This document shows, piece after piece, positions 1-7,202 of a DNA stretch of 44,907 nt. The notes beneath the pieces are model-generated. The model saw only the letters and a list, made by a program, of their open reading frames with translations. It made no database searches and was not told the DNA's origin. This DNA comes from Flavobacteriales bacterium (lineage in GTDB: Bacteria > Bacteroidota > Bacteroidia > Flavobacteriales_C > GCA-002722245). The first letter of the stretch is position 1. The number at the start of each line of letters is the position of its first letter. The stretch spans positions 4,446 to 49,352 of the forward strand of contig PBJD01000040.1 of the NCBI GenBank assembly GCA_002720635.1, in the 5' to 3' direction. The position numbers were made by a program, and so were the translations under genes.

Positions 1-2768
1 ATTTTTGTTGAAGGATAATCAGATTTAACAAATTCCATAACCTTTTTGAGGTCATGATAAGCATTACTCCACTCTTCCTTCACAAAAACATAATCTCTGG
101 TTCCTCTTCTATATTGATCCTGGGTCAAAGAAAAAGGAACCGGCTTCCCATCATAAGCTGCTCTTTTTGCTTGATCAATATACCAATCCGTATTTAATAA
201 ACTTAAATTAATTACTCTAACATCTGTTCTGTATCCCTCAACTTCTTGAACATACCACAACGGAAAAGTATCATTATCTCCATTGGTGAAAATTATTGCA
301 TTTTTATCACAACTATCCAGATAATTTTTGGCAAAATCCCTTGCAGTGTACTTATCACTTCTGTCATGATCATCCCAACCTTCAACAGCCATGATTACAG
401 GAACAAATCCTGTCAATAGAAGCGCAAAAATAGCTTTCGCCTTATTTTTACTAATTAGTTTACCAACAAATGCGGAAATTAAAACGTATACAAAAATTAT
501 GAGACCAATATAGACACAGGATAATCCAAAAGTTTCACCTCCATCCATTACCGCTGCAAAAAATCCTATTACAATAAAAAGTAAGGCAGTTATGGATATT
601 TCGTAAATACCCATCGATAATAATTTAGCCTCAATCCCTTTTTTTCCTTTTTCTTGAGTTATCTCCTCCTCCGTTTTATTTGTACCCAACATATAAGTGT
701 ACAGCGCCTGAACTCCTAGTCCTATCCATATGGCAAAAGCGTAAAAAGATCCTGCGTATGCATAATCACGTTCGCGAGGTTGGAAAGGAGTTTGATTTAA
801 ATATAGTATAATAGCAAATCCTGTCATTAAAAATAACAAAAGAACAATCCACGCATCTTGTCTATGCTTAACAAAATGATATATCATTCCAATTATTCCC
901 AAAATCAGTGGTAAAAAATAATATTCATTTCTTCCAGGATTTTCCTTGAGAGATTTCGGTATCGTTGATTGATCACCTAGGTGAGCATTATCAACAAACG
1001 GAACTCCAGACAACCAATTTCCTTTTAAAACAGCGTCCCCAGACAAGGCAACTCCATGACCCTGAATATCATTCTGACGGCCTGTAAAATTCCACATAAA
1101 ATAACGCCAATACATGAAGTTAAATTGATAATTAGCAAAAAATCTAAAGTTTTCACCCTGCGAGGGTTTTAGTAACGCAACCTTATCAGTTCTGCCGCCA
1201 CCAACAGGCTTTTTTACAGTAATCACCCTACCTTTAACATCTCTTTCAGGCTCTGGATCATAGTTAGACCAAATCTTATAAGCTTTCACATGGCGTCCTT
1301 GAGTGCTATACATCCTTGGAAAATACATACATGTTTTTTCGTTATATTGAGGAATACTTCTTTTTCTATCATCAGCAATAAAATATTGCATCAAATTAAT
1401 TTCCTTTAAAATAGTTGAACCTTTTCTCTCAAACTCAATCTCTAGATTATTTTCATCTTGAAAAGCACCCAATTCTATTAAATCTATTCTTTTATCAGAT
1501 GACTTAGAATTTATATTTTGGCCATTAATGGATTTAATTATATCGCCTCTTTTTAAAATTGGATACAATTTACTTTCCTCAACAACCACCCATTTTTCAT
1601 TCCTATTTTCAACTTTTACTTTAGTTAAGTAACCCGCCTTTGTTTTGTTTGGGCGATAATACACCGGGCTACCATCTGAGTATGGTTTTTTGCTGTCTTG
1701 AATGCTTTCAAAAGTTGGACCGAACATTAAAGGACGGTCTCCATATTGCTCTCTATTCAAATAAGGTAAAAGAGTTAAGATATTCTCGGGATTATTTTCG
1801 TCCATTGGAGGATTTGCTGCTGATCGAATAACAATCATGGCAAAAGATGAATATCCAATAAGGATAACCATTACACATAAAAAAGCTTTTTGAAGCTGAG
1901 GCAATCCCTTCTTTTTTGTTAGTAATATTCCACCGACTAAAAATGAACCTATTAAAACAAAATAAATCCACATTCCAGAATCAAAACTTAACCCTTTCTC
2001 ATTAACAAAGTATAATTCAAATTTAGTGGCAAATTCAACAGAATAAGAGATAACCACTTGTTGAATTACACCTAAAATTAGAACCCCCACTATTCCAGTG
2101 ATAAAAAATCCACGAACAGTTCCTTTATTTTTATTGAAATAATATATGTAAACAATTGCAGGAATAACCAATAAGTTCAAAATATGAACTCCTATTGACA
2201 ATCCCATCAAATAAGCAATTAGTATTAAATATCTGTCTGCATTAGCTTTTGATGCATTAGCATCCCATTTTAATGCTAACCAAAATACCGCTGCAGTATA
2301 TAATGATGAAGCAGCGTAAACCTCTGCTTCAACAGCTGAAAACCAAAAAGAATCAGAAAATGTAAATGCTAAAGCACCGACCAGTCCACTAAACATAATA
2401 CCCATTGTATGAGCTGCCGTTAACGTTCCATTTTTAATGGTAATTTTTTTTGCAAGTGCAGTTATACTCCAAAACAAAAATAAAATGCTAAACGAAGAAC
2501 AAAGTGCTGAAAAAACATTAACCGCAAATGCTATGTATTCTGTATTACCCGTAAACATCTCGGCTAAAACAGCAAACATTCTTGCTTTCATACTCCATAA
2601 TGGAGCACCTGGAGGATGACCAACTTGCAATTTTGTAGCAGATGCAATGAATTCCCCACAATCCCAAAAACTAGCTGTAGATTCAATTGTAAGTACATAA
2701 ACAATAGTCGAGAAAATCAGAATCGCCCAACCTGTTACGTTATTGATAAATGAATATTTCTTCTTCAT
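1..2768 (-). CDS. DUF2723 family multi-pass membrane protein (3' end outside window)
   Basis: The ORF track misses this gene because its stop lies outside the window; about 922 codons are visible from the ATG at 2768. It starts MKKKYSFINNVTGWAILIFS and soon reads TIESTASFWDCGEFIASATKLQVGHPPGAP, the N-terminal signature of DUF2723, a family distantly related to GT-C (protein O-mannosyltransferase-like) enzymes. In GT-C proteins the acidic residue after the first membrane helix is usually catalytic, so the D in FWDCGEF is a candidate. Many hydrophobic helices follow, then a long soluble segment and further helices around LPLILGIIGMIYHF. The soluble part carries a PDZ-like stretch, LKRGDIIKSINGQNI, near residue 400. 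The C-terminal visible part (GDNDTFPLWYVQEVEGYRTDVRVINLSLLNTDWYI) is also typical of Bacteroidota members of about 1000 residues. Substrate and exact reaction are unknown. Family assignment is confident; enzymatic role is inference. Confidence 0.88.
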   Translation of the reverse strand, partial: MKKKYSFINNVTGWAILIFSTIVYVLTIESTASFWDCGEFIASATKLQVGHPPGAPLWSMKARMFAVLAEMFTGNTEYIAFAVNVFSALCSSFSILFLFWSITALAKKITIKNGTLTAAHTMGIMFSGLVGALAFTFSDSFWFSAVEAEVYAASSLYTAAVFWLALKWDANASKANADRYLILIAYLMGLSIGVHILNLLVIPAIVYIYYFNKNKGTVRGFFITGIVGVLILGVIQQVVISYSVEFATKFELYFVNEKGLSFDSGMWIYFVLIGSFLVGGILLTKKKGLPQLQKAFLCVMVILIGYSSFAMIVIRSAANPPMDENNPENILTLLPYLNREQYGDRPLMFGPTFESIQDSKKPYSDGSPVYYRPNKTKAGYLTKVKVENRNEKWVVVEESKLYPILKRGDIIKSINGQNINSKSSDKRIDLIELGAFQDENNLEIEFERKGSTILKEINLMQYFIADDRKRSIPQYNEKTCMYFPRMYSTQGRHVKAYKIWSNYDPEPERDVKGRVITVKKPVGGGRTDKVALLKPSQGENFRFFANYQFNFMYWRYFMWNFTGRQNDIQGHGVALSGDAVLKGNWLSGVPFVDNAHLGDQSTIPKSLKENPGRNEYYFLPLILGIIGMIYHFVKHRQDAWIVLLLFLMTGFAIILYLNQTPFQPRERDYAYAGSFYAFAIWIGLGVQALYTYMLGTNKTEEEITQEKGKKGIEAKLLSMGIYEISITALLFIVIGFFAAVMDGGETFGLSCVYIGLIIFVYVLISAFVGKLISKNKAKAIFALLLTGFVPVIMAVEGWDDHDRSDKYTARDFAKNYLDSCDKNAIIFTNGDNDTFPLWYVQEVEGYRTDVRVINLSLLNTDWYIDQAKRAAYDGKPVPFSLTQDQYRRGTRDYVFVKEEWSNAYHDLKKVMEFVKSDYPSTK

Positions 2769-2996
2769 GTTCTAAAATTACTTGTATAATTTTATGTGCA
2801 ATTACTTTTTAAATCTTCTTAAGTTTATTTAACGCTTTAGATAGGTTAATAAACTTTAAAATTCAACGAACAAAAATAGCAAAAAGAATGGATAATATAG
2901 GGGACTTAAACTAAACCTTTAATTATTCAAATTATTAGTGAGAAATTAATCTGACATCAGTCATTTAAACAAATACAACAACAAATATTATTACAT

Positions 2997-3110
2997 GCAA
3001 ACCTTTAATAATATCGGCTATACTCTAGCTAAGAAGCATTCTGTTTTCTTTACCATCAGACACAAAAATGGCCCAACATTCTTTGAGCTACATTGTTATC
3101 CCACAGAAAT
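2997..3110. repeat. Diverged direct repeat, copy 1
   Basis: This copy aligns without a gap to 3236-3349, at an offset of 239 bases. By hand I count about 85 identities in 114 positions. Read on the minus strand it contains a tRNA-like 3' remnant (CTGTGGGATAACA), a decayed terminator hairpin (AGCTCAA...TTGGGC) and the spacer ending AGCCGATATTAT. It looks like an old tandem duplication of the tRNA-Gln 3' end plus its downstream sequence. Confidence 0.65.
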
Positions 3111-3179
3111 GATATTTAGAGGAGGATGTCATTTCGGACGTCAGGTATGATGCGTTTGTGCATCTTAGCTTTTGGAGGA

Positions 3180-3208
3180 ACAAAAAAGCCAGTCAACAAA
3201 ACTGGCTT
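3180..3208 (-). terminator. Rho-independent terminator downstream of pseudo-tRNA
   Basis: On the minus strand AAGCCAGT-TTTGTTG-ACTGGCTT forms a perfect 8-bp stem with a 7-base loop, followed by TTTTTTG. It sits just downstream of the tRNA-like 3' end TCCCTGTCGGGTAACA, in the same relative place as the terminator after the intact tRNA-Gln. Confidence 0.7.
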
Positions 3209-3213
3209 AATGT

Positions 3214-3301
3214 TACCCGACAGGGATTATTCGAGGCAAACCTCTCATAATATCGGCTACAGCCTCGGTACGAACCTTTCTGTTCTCATCCCTCTCGGAC
3301 A
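3214..3301 (-). pseudogene. Decayed tRNA-like copy (pseudo-tRNA)
   Basis: On the minus strand this segment begins TGTCCGA and ends TCGGGTA. These ends can form a 7-bp acceptor stem with two wobble pairs, and the 3' end CCCTGTCGGGTAACA is identical to that of the intact tRNA-Gln next to it. The interior does not fold into a proper D, anticodon or T arm: the T-loop is broken as CGAATAATCCCTG and the 5' T-stem strand is missing. It is best read as a degenerate duplicate, probably non-functional. Confidence 0.45.
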
Positions 3302-3349
3302 CAAAAAAAGCCCAACTTAGGTTGAGCTATTTTGTTACCCGACAGGGAT
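3236..3349. repeat. Diverged direct repeat, copy 2
   Basis: This is the partner of the copy at 2997-3110. It includes the 3' end of the intact tRNA-Gln and its terminator, so it is the less decayed copy. Shared blocks include ATATCGGCTA, GACACAAAAA and GCCCAAC. Confidence 0.65.
3302..3328 (-). terminator. Rho-independent terminator of tRNA-Gln
   Basis: On the minus strand AGCTCAAC-CTAA-GTTGGGCT forms an 8-bp stem (one G-U pair) with a 4-base loop, followed by seven T residues. It begins about 7 bases after the tRNA-Gln discriminator base. Confidence 0.8.
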
Positions 3350-3405
3350 TCGAACCCCGACAGACAGTACCAAAAACTGTAGTGCTACCGTTACACCATC
3401 GGGCA
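3335..3405 (-). tRNA. tRNA-Gln (anticodon TTG)
   Basis: The minus strand reads TGCCCGATGGTGTAACGG at the 5' end and TTCGAATCCCTGTCGGGTA at the 3' end. The acceptor stem pairs over 7 bp (TGCCCGA/TCGGGTA), the anticodon stem is ACAGT/ACTGT with loop TTTTGGT giving anticodon TTG (Gln), and the T loop is TTCGAAT. The discriminator is A and no CCA is encoded. It has a matching Bacteroidota-type promoter upstream and a hairpin terminator downstream. Confidence 0.95.
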
Positions 3406-3419
3406 AAGTAATGCGGGCG

Positions 3420-3451
3420 CAAATTTAACATATATTTCTATGCCAAACAAA
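3420..3451 (-). promoter_or_regulatory. Bacteroidota-type promoter of tRNA-Gln
   Basis: The minus strand carries TTTG, a 20-base spacer, then TAAATTTG. This fits the Bacteroidota primary sigma consensus (TTTG, about 19-21 bases, TAnnTTTG). The -7 box ends about 15 bases upstream of the tRNA 5' end, as expected for a stable RNA gene. Confidence 0.65.
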
Positions 3452-3509
3452 AAAAATATTTTTATTGATAACTGTAGAATTGAGAATTTAAGGTAAATGT
3501 TCACAAAAA

Positions 3510-3540
3510 ATAAAAAAGGCTGCAAATTAATTAGCTTTTT
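3510..3540 (-). terminator. Possible weak terminator after RNase G gene
   Basis: On the minus strand, right after the RNase G stop, AAAAAGCT...AGCCTTTTTTATTTTTT can form an A/T-rich stem with a T-rich tail. The stem needs a bulge, so the call is tentative. Confidence 0.4.
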
Positions 3541-5094
3541 TTATTCTACCTCCAGTTCTTTCCCATCAGAATCATAAAAATGATACTCTAAAATTTCATT
3601 TTCGAACATCGGTAAAAATTCAATCTTTGCTCCTATTCTTTTCTGAATTTTTTTCTTTTCATTAAAAAAGATTCCTTTTGTTAAATAGGACTCCAAATAA
3701 GGATGAACTGATATCCTTAACTTATCCAGTCCTATATTTCTTACCAAGGAACTGGCTTGTCCTTCCAAATTTTGAACAATATTTATGCTGGCATCAACTT
3801 TTCCGGTTCCCATGCAACTTGGACAAACTTCTGTTGTAACTACTTTAGTAGCAGGCCGAACTCTTTGACGAGTAATTTCAATAAGTCCAAATTTGCTAGG
3901 AGGAGTTAAGCTATGTTTAGCTCGATCGTCTTTCATTGCTGCTTTCATATGATTAAAAAGCTGCTTTCTGTGGGCAGGCTTTCTCATATCTATAAAATCA
4001 ACAACAATAATACCTCCCATATCTCTCAATCTCAACTGACGAGCTACCTCGTCTGCAGCTTCAAGATTTACAGCTAAGGCATTCTCTTCTTGATTTGCAT
4101 TTTTATGAGAACGATTTCCAGAATTAACATCAATTACATGACAAGCCTCTGTGTGCTCAATGACTAAATAAACTCCACTTTTTGATGTTACTGTTTGTCC
4201 AAAAGATTGCTTTATTTCTCTAGAAATCTTAAACTGCTCAAATATTGGCAGATTGCCTTTATATAGATTAACGATAGCTTTCTTCTTTCTAAACCGCTCT
4301 CCGAGAAAGTCATTAACTTCATTAAACAATGTTTCATTATCAACATGAATTGCCTCAAAAGAATTATTAAATATATCTCTTAAAATAGAAGATGTTCTAC
4401 TTAATTCACCAAGGACTCTATCAGCTACCTTGGCTTTTTTAACATTAGTATGAATATCATCCCAACGAGATAACAAATCGTCTAAATCTTTATTTAGTTC
4501 AGCAACTTTTTTACCTTGGGCATTTGTCCTTACGATTACGCCAAAATTTTTCGGCTTTATACTCTTGATGAGCCTTTTTAATCTTTCTTTTTCCTTTCTA
4601 TTCCCTATCCTTTGAGAAACAGAAACTCTGTTTGAAAAAGGAACCAGGACCAAATATCTTCCAGGAATAGAAAGTTCTGAGCCAATTCTTGGCCCTTTGG
4701 TACTAATAGGTTCTTTAGCAACCTGAACAAGAAGCTCCTGTCCGGGCTGTAAAACTTCAGTCATAGCACCAGTTTTTTGAATATCCACTTCACTTTTAAA
4801 GTAAAGTAAATTGCTGGTTTTCTCCTTACCCTCTCTAGTTCTTTTAATAAACTTACTTAAGGATAATATTTGTGGTCCTAAATCGAAATAATGCAAAAAA
4901 GCATCTTTTTCGTAACCGACATCTACAAAAGCTGCATTTAAACTAGGAAGAACTTTTCGTACTTTACCTAAATAAATATCTCCAACCGCAAATTTTGTGT
5001 CTTTAGGTTCTTTATGCAGCTCCACCAGCTGCTTATCCTTAAGTAATGCTATTGTAACTTCTGAGAGTGTAGAACTTAATACTAATTCGTACAC
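3541..5094 (-). CDS. rng: Ribonuclease G/E family endoribonuclease
   Basis: RNase E/G endoribonucleases cut single-stranded RNA in rRNA maturation and mRNA turnover in the cytoplasm. The 517-residue length matches RNase G, without the long RNase E C-terminal scaffold. Residues about 35-125 form the S1-type RNA-binding domain (VGDIYLGKVRKVLPSLNAAFVDVG). The catalytic Mg-binding aspartates are in VIDVNSGN (D322) and VDFIDM (D366), and the zinc-link is CPSCMGTG (C424/C427). The start chosen is GTG; the family N-terminus (ELVLSS...IALLKDKQLVELHKE) begins right after it, and no ATG lies nearby. It follows HU and a tiny ribosomal-type protein on the same strand, a neighbourhood I recall as common in Bacteroidota. 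High confidence. Confidence 0.96.
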   Translation of the reverse strand: MYELVLSSTLSEVTIALLKDKQLVELHKEPKDTKFAVGDIYLGKVRKVLPSLNAAFVDVGYEKDAFLHYFDLGPQILSLSKFIKRTREGKEKTSNLLYFKSEVDIQKTGAMTEVLQPGQELLVQVAKEPISTKGPRIGSELSIPGRYLVLVPFSNRVSVSQRIGNRKEKERLKRLIKSIKPKNFGVIVRTNAQGKKVAELNKDLDDLLSRWDDIHTNVKKAKVADRVLGELSRTSSILRDIFNNSFEAIHVDNETLFNEVNDFLGERFRKKKAIVNLYKGNLPIFEQFKISREIKQSFGQTVTSKSGVYLVIEHTEACHVIDVNSGNRSHKNANQEENALAVNLEAADEVARQLRLRDMGGIIVVDFIDMRKPAHRKQLFNHMKAAMKDDRAKHSLTPPSKFGLIEITRQRVRPATKVVTTEVCPSCMGTGKVDASINIVQNLEGQASSLVRNIGLDKLRISVHPYLESYLTKGIFFNEKKKIQKRIGAKIEFLPMFENEILEYHFYDSDGKELEVE

Positions 5095-5170
5095 AATAAT
5101 CAGATTTTTTTAAATGAAATTAGCCAACTCTAAAAACAGAATCAGCAATTATTAATTAAGGAAAGAATAA

Positions 5171-5191
5171 GAAGAAGTAGTTTACTTCTTC
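5171..5191 (-). terminator. Hairpin at the end of the 29-aa ribosomal-type gene
   Basis: GAAGAAGTA-AAC-TACTTCTTC is a perfect 9-bp inverted repeat that includes the stop codon of the small gene. The tail is only moderately T-rich, so it may attenuate or stabilise RNA rather than terminate strongly. Confidence 0.4.
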
Positions 5192-5271
5192 TTATGTCTA
5201 TTTTTTCTTAACCTTTTCTTTCTCTTATGAGTAGACATCTTATGTCTTTTCCTTTTTTTTCCACTTGGCAT
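5182..5271 (-). CDS. 29-aa basic protein, AURKAIP1/COX24 (mS38 / bS22-like) family
   Basis: This gene is too short for the ORF track. Translation from the ATG gives MPSGKKRKRHKMSTHKRKKR followed by LRKNRHKKK, 29 residues and almost entirely Lys/Arg/His. Bacteroidota carry a near-identical small protein at this place, annotated from memory as AURKAIP1/COX24-domain. Mitochondrial mS38 and the short mycobacterial small-subunit protein bS22 belong to the same family, so a small-subunit ribosomal role is likely. It lies between the HU gene and the RNase G gene on the same strand. The translation and family resemblance are seen; the ribosomal role is inferred. Confidence 0.82.
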   Translation of the reverse strand: MPSGKKRKRHKMSTHKRKKRLRKNRHKKK

Positions 5272-5305
5272 AATGCTTTATTTTTAACTTTAATAAATAT
5301 TTTAA

Positions 5306-5596
5306 TTACTTAACTATAGTTTCATTCTTTACTTTATCAACGAAAACCTTAGCTGGTTTAAAAGCTGGAACAAAGTGCTCTGGTATGATAATCGTTGTGT
5401 TTTTTGAGATATTTCTTCCGGTCTTTTGAGCTCTTTTCTTAACGATAAAACTTCCAAACCCTCTTAAGTAAACATTTTCTCCTTCGGTTAAAGAAGTCTT
5501 TACTGATTTCATAAACGCCTCCACTGTAGCTTGAACAGCCACCTTTTCAATTCCTGTCTTCTCTGAAATTTCATTAACGATATCCGCCTTAGTCAT
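5306..5596 (-). CDS. HU/IHF-family nucleoid DNA-binding protein
   Basis: This is a small dimeric architectural protein that bends DNA and organises the nucleoid. It has 96 residues, the usual HU size. The N-terminal helices read MTKADIVNEISEKTGIEK; the beta-arm region has the conserved GFGSFIVKKRAQKTGRN, and the HU core PAFKPAK sits near the C-terminus. In the arm, PEHFVPAFKP replaces the usual IPA-x-KVPAFKP, as seen in some Bacteroidota HU paralogues. It is the first gene of the HU / bS22-like / rng group and has a good -7 box about 60 bases upstream. Confidence 0.95.
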   Translation of the reverse strand: MTKADIVNEISEKTGIEKVAVQATVEAFMKSVKTSLTEGENVYLRGFGSFIVKKRAQKTGRNISKNTTIIIPEHFVPAFKPAKVFVDKVKNETIVK

Positions 5597-5654
5597 CTCT
5601 TGTCTATTTTATTATTTATAATTTTGTTGAATCACCCATATTTTATTGGGGGTG

Positions 5655-5662
5655 CAAATTTA
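5655..5662 (-). promoter_or_regulatory. -7 promoter box upstream of HU gene
   Basis: TAAATTTG on the minus strand fits TAnnTTTG and is identical to the -7 box of the tRNA-Gln promoter. No clean TTTG box lies about 20 bases upstream; that stretch is T-rich (TTTTTTCTTCC). The HU start codon is about 59 bases downstream. Confidence 0.5.
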
Positions 5663-5726
5663 CATGATTTCTTTCGGTTATGGAAGAAAAAAAAGCATTT
5701 TTTTTAGTTAACTATTTCAAAACTAA

Positions 5727-6719
5727 TTGTTTGACTTGCAAGATTTCAGTAAAAACATACGCAACTGGTACAATAGTCATAAACGTGATTTACCATGGCG
5801 GAATACCAATGACCCTTTTAAAATATGGCTTTCTGAAATAATATTGCAACAAACCCGTGTATCGCAAGGGCTTAATTATTACATAAAATTCACGAATAGA
5901 TTTGAAAATGTTAAACATTTAGCGGAAGCATCAGAAGATGAGATCCTTTCCATGTGGCAGGGATTAGGCTATTATAGTCGAGGAAGAAACTTAAGAAAAG
6001 CTGCCATTCAGGTTATGGAAGAGTATAATGGGAAATTTCCCACTAACTCAAAAGAATTAAAAAAACTTAAAGGTATTGGTGATTACAGTTCAGCTGCTAT
6101 CGCAAGCTTCTCAAGTAATGAAAAAATAGCCGTTGTAGACGGAAATGTTTACAGAGTATTATCCAGATTATTTGGAATAAGCACACCTATCGACTCAACG
6201 AGTGGAAAAAAAGAATTTAATGATTTGGCCAACGCATTAATTTCCCCCAATTATCCAGCCGAACACAATCAAGCAATCATGGAGTTTGGTGCAAAACAAT
6301 GTACCCCCAAAAAACCATCGTGTGATAAATGTATATTCTCAGGTAGTTGCGAAGCACTCAATCTTAATTCTGTTTTTGAACTTCCGGTAAAATCAAAGAA
6401 AATAAAAAAGAAATCAAGGTATTTTTATTTTTTCCTGGACATAAAAGATGATAAAATTCTAATTGAAAAACGCTCAGATAAAGGTATATGGGCAAATTTA
6501 TATCAGTTACCTTTAATTGAATCTGAAATAGAATTAACACAAAAAACAAAGCCCATTTTTGAAACCAAACACCTACTTTCTCATCAAAAACTTCATTGCT
6601 CCTTTTACAGATCTCATAAAAGTGATGAACAGAATAAAATACGCGTAGCAATCAATGATCTTGAAAACTATGCCCTTCCTGTAGTTATTGATAATTTTTT
6701 AAAGCAATATTTCAATTAA
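5727..6719 (+). CDS. mutY: A/G-specific adenine glycosylase MutY
   Basis: MutY removes adenine mispaired with 8-oxoguanine in base-excision repair. The 330-residue protein has the catalytic Glu in SEIILQQTRV (E37), the helix-hairpin-helix LKGIGDYSSAAIASF (about 114-127), the catalytic Asp in VVDGNVYRV (D138) and the four-cysteine [4Fe-4S] loop C192-x6-C199-x2-C202-x5-C208. Residues about 230-330 form the NUDIX-like domain that recognises 8-oxoG (RYFYFFLDIKDDKILIEKR). The start chosen is TTG at 5727, giving LQDFSKNIRNWY close to the family start; another TTG three codons later is possible. It heads the mutY-ssb-gldE-gldD block. Confidence 0.96.
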   Translation: MFDLQDFSKNIRNWYNSHKRDLPWRNTNDPFKIWLSEIILQQTRVSQGLNYYIKFTNRFENVKHLAEASEDEILSMWQGLGYYSRGRNLRKAAIQVMEEYNGKFPTNSKELKKLKGIGDYSSAAIASFSSNEKIAVVDGNVYRVLSRLFGISTPIDSTSGKKEFNDLANALISPNYPAEHNQAIMEFGAKQCTPKKPSCDKCIFSGSCEALNLNSVFELPVKSKKIKKKSRYFYFFLDIKDDKILIEKRSDKGIWANLYQLPLIESEIELTQKTKPIFETKHLLSHQKLHCSFYRSHKSDEQNKIRVAINDLENYALPVVIDNFLKQYFN

Positions 6720-6766
6720 GTAACAGCATTGTTTATATTAGTCAGGTAATTAAAACAGTCTAAAAA

Positions 6767-7192
6767 ATGGCAGGAGTGAATAAAGTAATTTTAGTTGGTA
6801 ATCTGGGAAAAGATCCTGAAGTAAGACACTTTGAAAACGGAACTGCTGTTGCTAATTTCACGATGGCTACATCAGAGAGTTACAAAAATAAAGAAGGAAC
6901 TCGAGTTGATCAAACCGAATGGCACAATGTTGTAGCCTGGAGAAAACTGGCTGAAATCGCTGAAAGTTACTTAAGGAAAGGGAGCCAAATATATCTGGAG
7001 GGAAAACTTAGAACTAAATCCTGGGAAGATCAACATGGGAACAAAAGATATAGTACTGAAATTGTTGCAGATACTTTTACTATCCTTGGAAAAAGGGAAG
7101 ATAACCAAAATGGTTCTGATCCATCGAATAAAAACACCTCCGAGACTTCTCAACCAGACAAAATAGCAGAAAAAGATAACATACCCTTTTAA
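6767..7192 (+). CDS. ssb: Single-stranded DNA-binding protein
   Basis: SSB coats single-stranded DNA in replication, repair and recombination. The 141-residue protein has a full OB fold (residues about 1-108), starting [20 protein letters not shown] with the typical TEWHNVVAW and [20 protein letters not shown] short polar linker leads to the acidic tip DNIPF, the partner-binding C-terminus of SSB. It sits 47 bases after mutY and 10 bases before gldE on the same strand. Confidence 0.97.
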   Translation: MAGVNKVILVGNLGKDPEVRHFENGTAVANFTMATSESYKNKEGTRVDQTEWHNVVAWRKLAEIAESYLRKGSQIYLEGKLRTKSWEDQHGNKRYSTEIVADTFTILGKREDNQNGSDPSNKNTSETSQPDKIAEKDNIPF

Positions 7193-7202
7193 TTTTTAAA
7201 AT

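Larger units (their letters stand above)
2769..3334. other. Intergenic region with decayed tRNA/terminator repeats
   Basis: This stretch of about 570 bases has no credible protein gene; the 64-codon plus-strand ORF at 3126 lies across repeat and terminator sequence. The half next to the DUF2723 gene is AT-rich and contains a possible minus-strand -7 box, TATTTTTG (plus strand CAAAAATA at 2871-2878), without a clear upstream partner. The half next to tRNA-Gln is made of diverged copies of tRNA 3' ends, hairpin terminators and spacers, listed separately. Confidence 0.7.

Noticed and set aside
1640-1831. Plus-strand ORFs at 1640-1831 and 2437-2619
   Set aside because: They are antisense shadows of the large DUF2723 gene, whose minus-strand frame is open across the whole interval and gives a recognisable protein.
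3126-3320. 64-codon plus-strand ORF in the tRNA-Gln downstream region
   Set aside because: It runs across two hairpin terminators and the diverged repeat; the translation has no recognisable feature and the repeat structure explains the sequence better.
2769-3405. Integrated mobile element or attachment site at tRNA-Gln
   Set aside because: Copies of the tRNA 3' end suggested an att site, but no integrase, transposase or phage gene is nearby and the copies are only a few hundred bases apart. Tandem duplication fits better.
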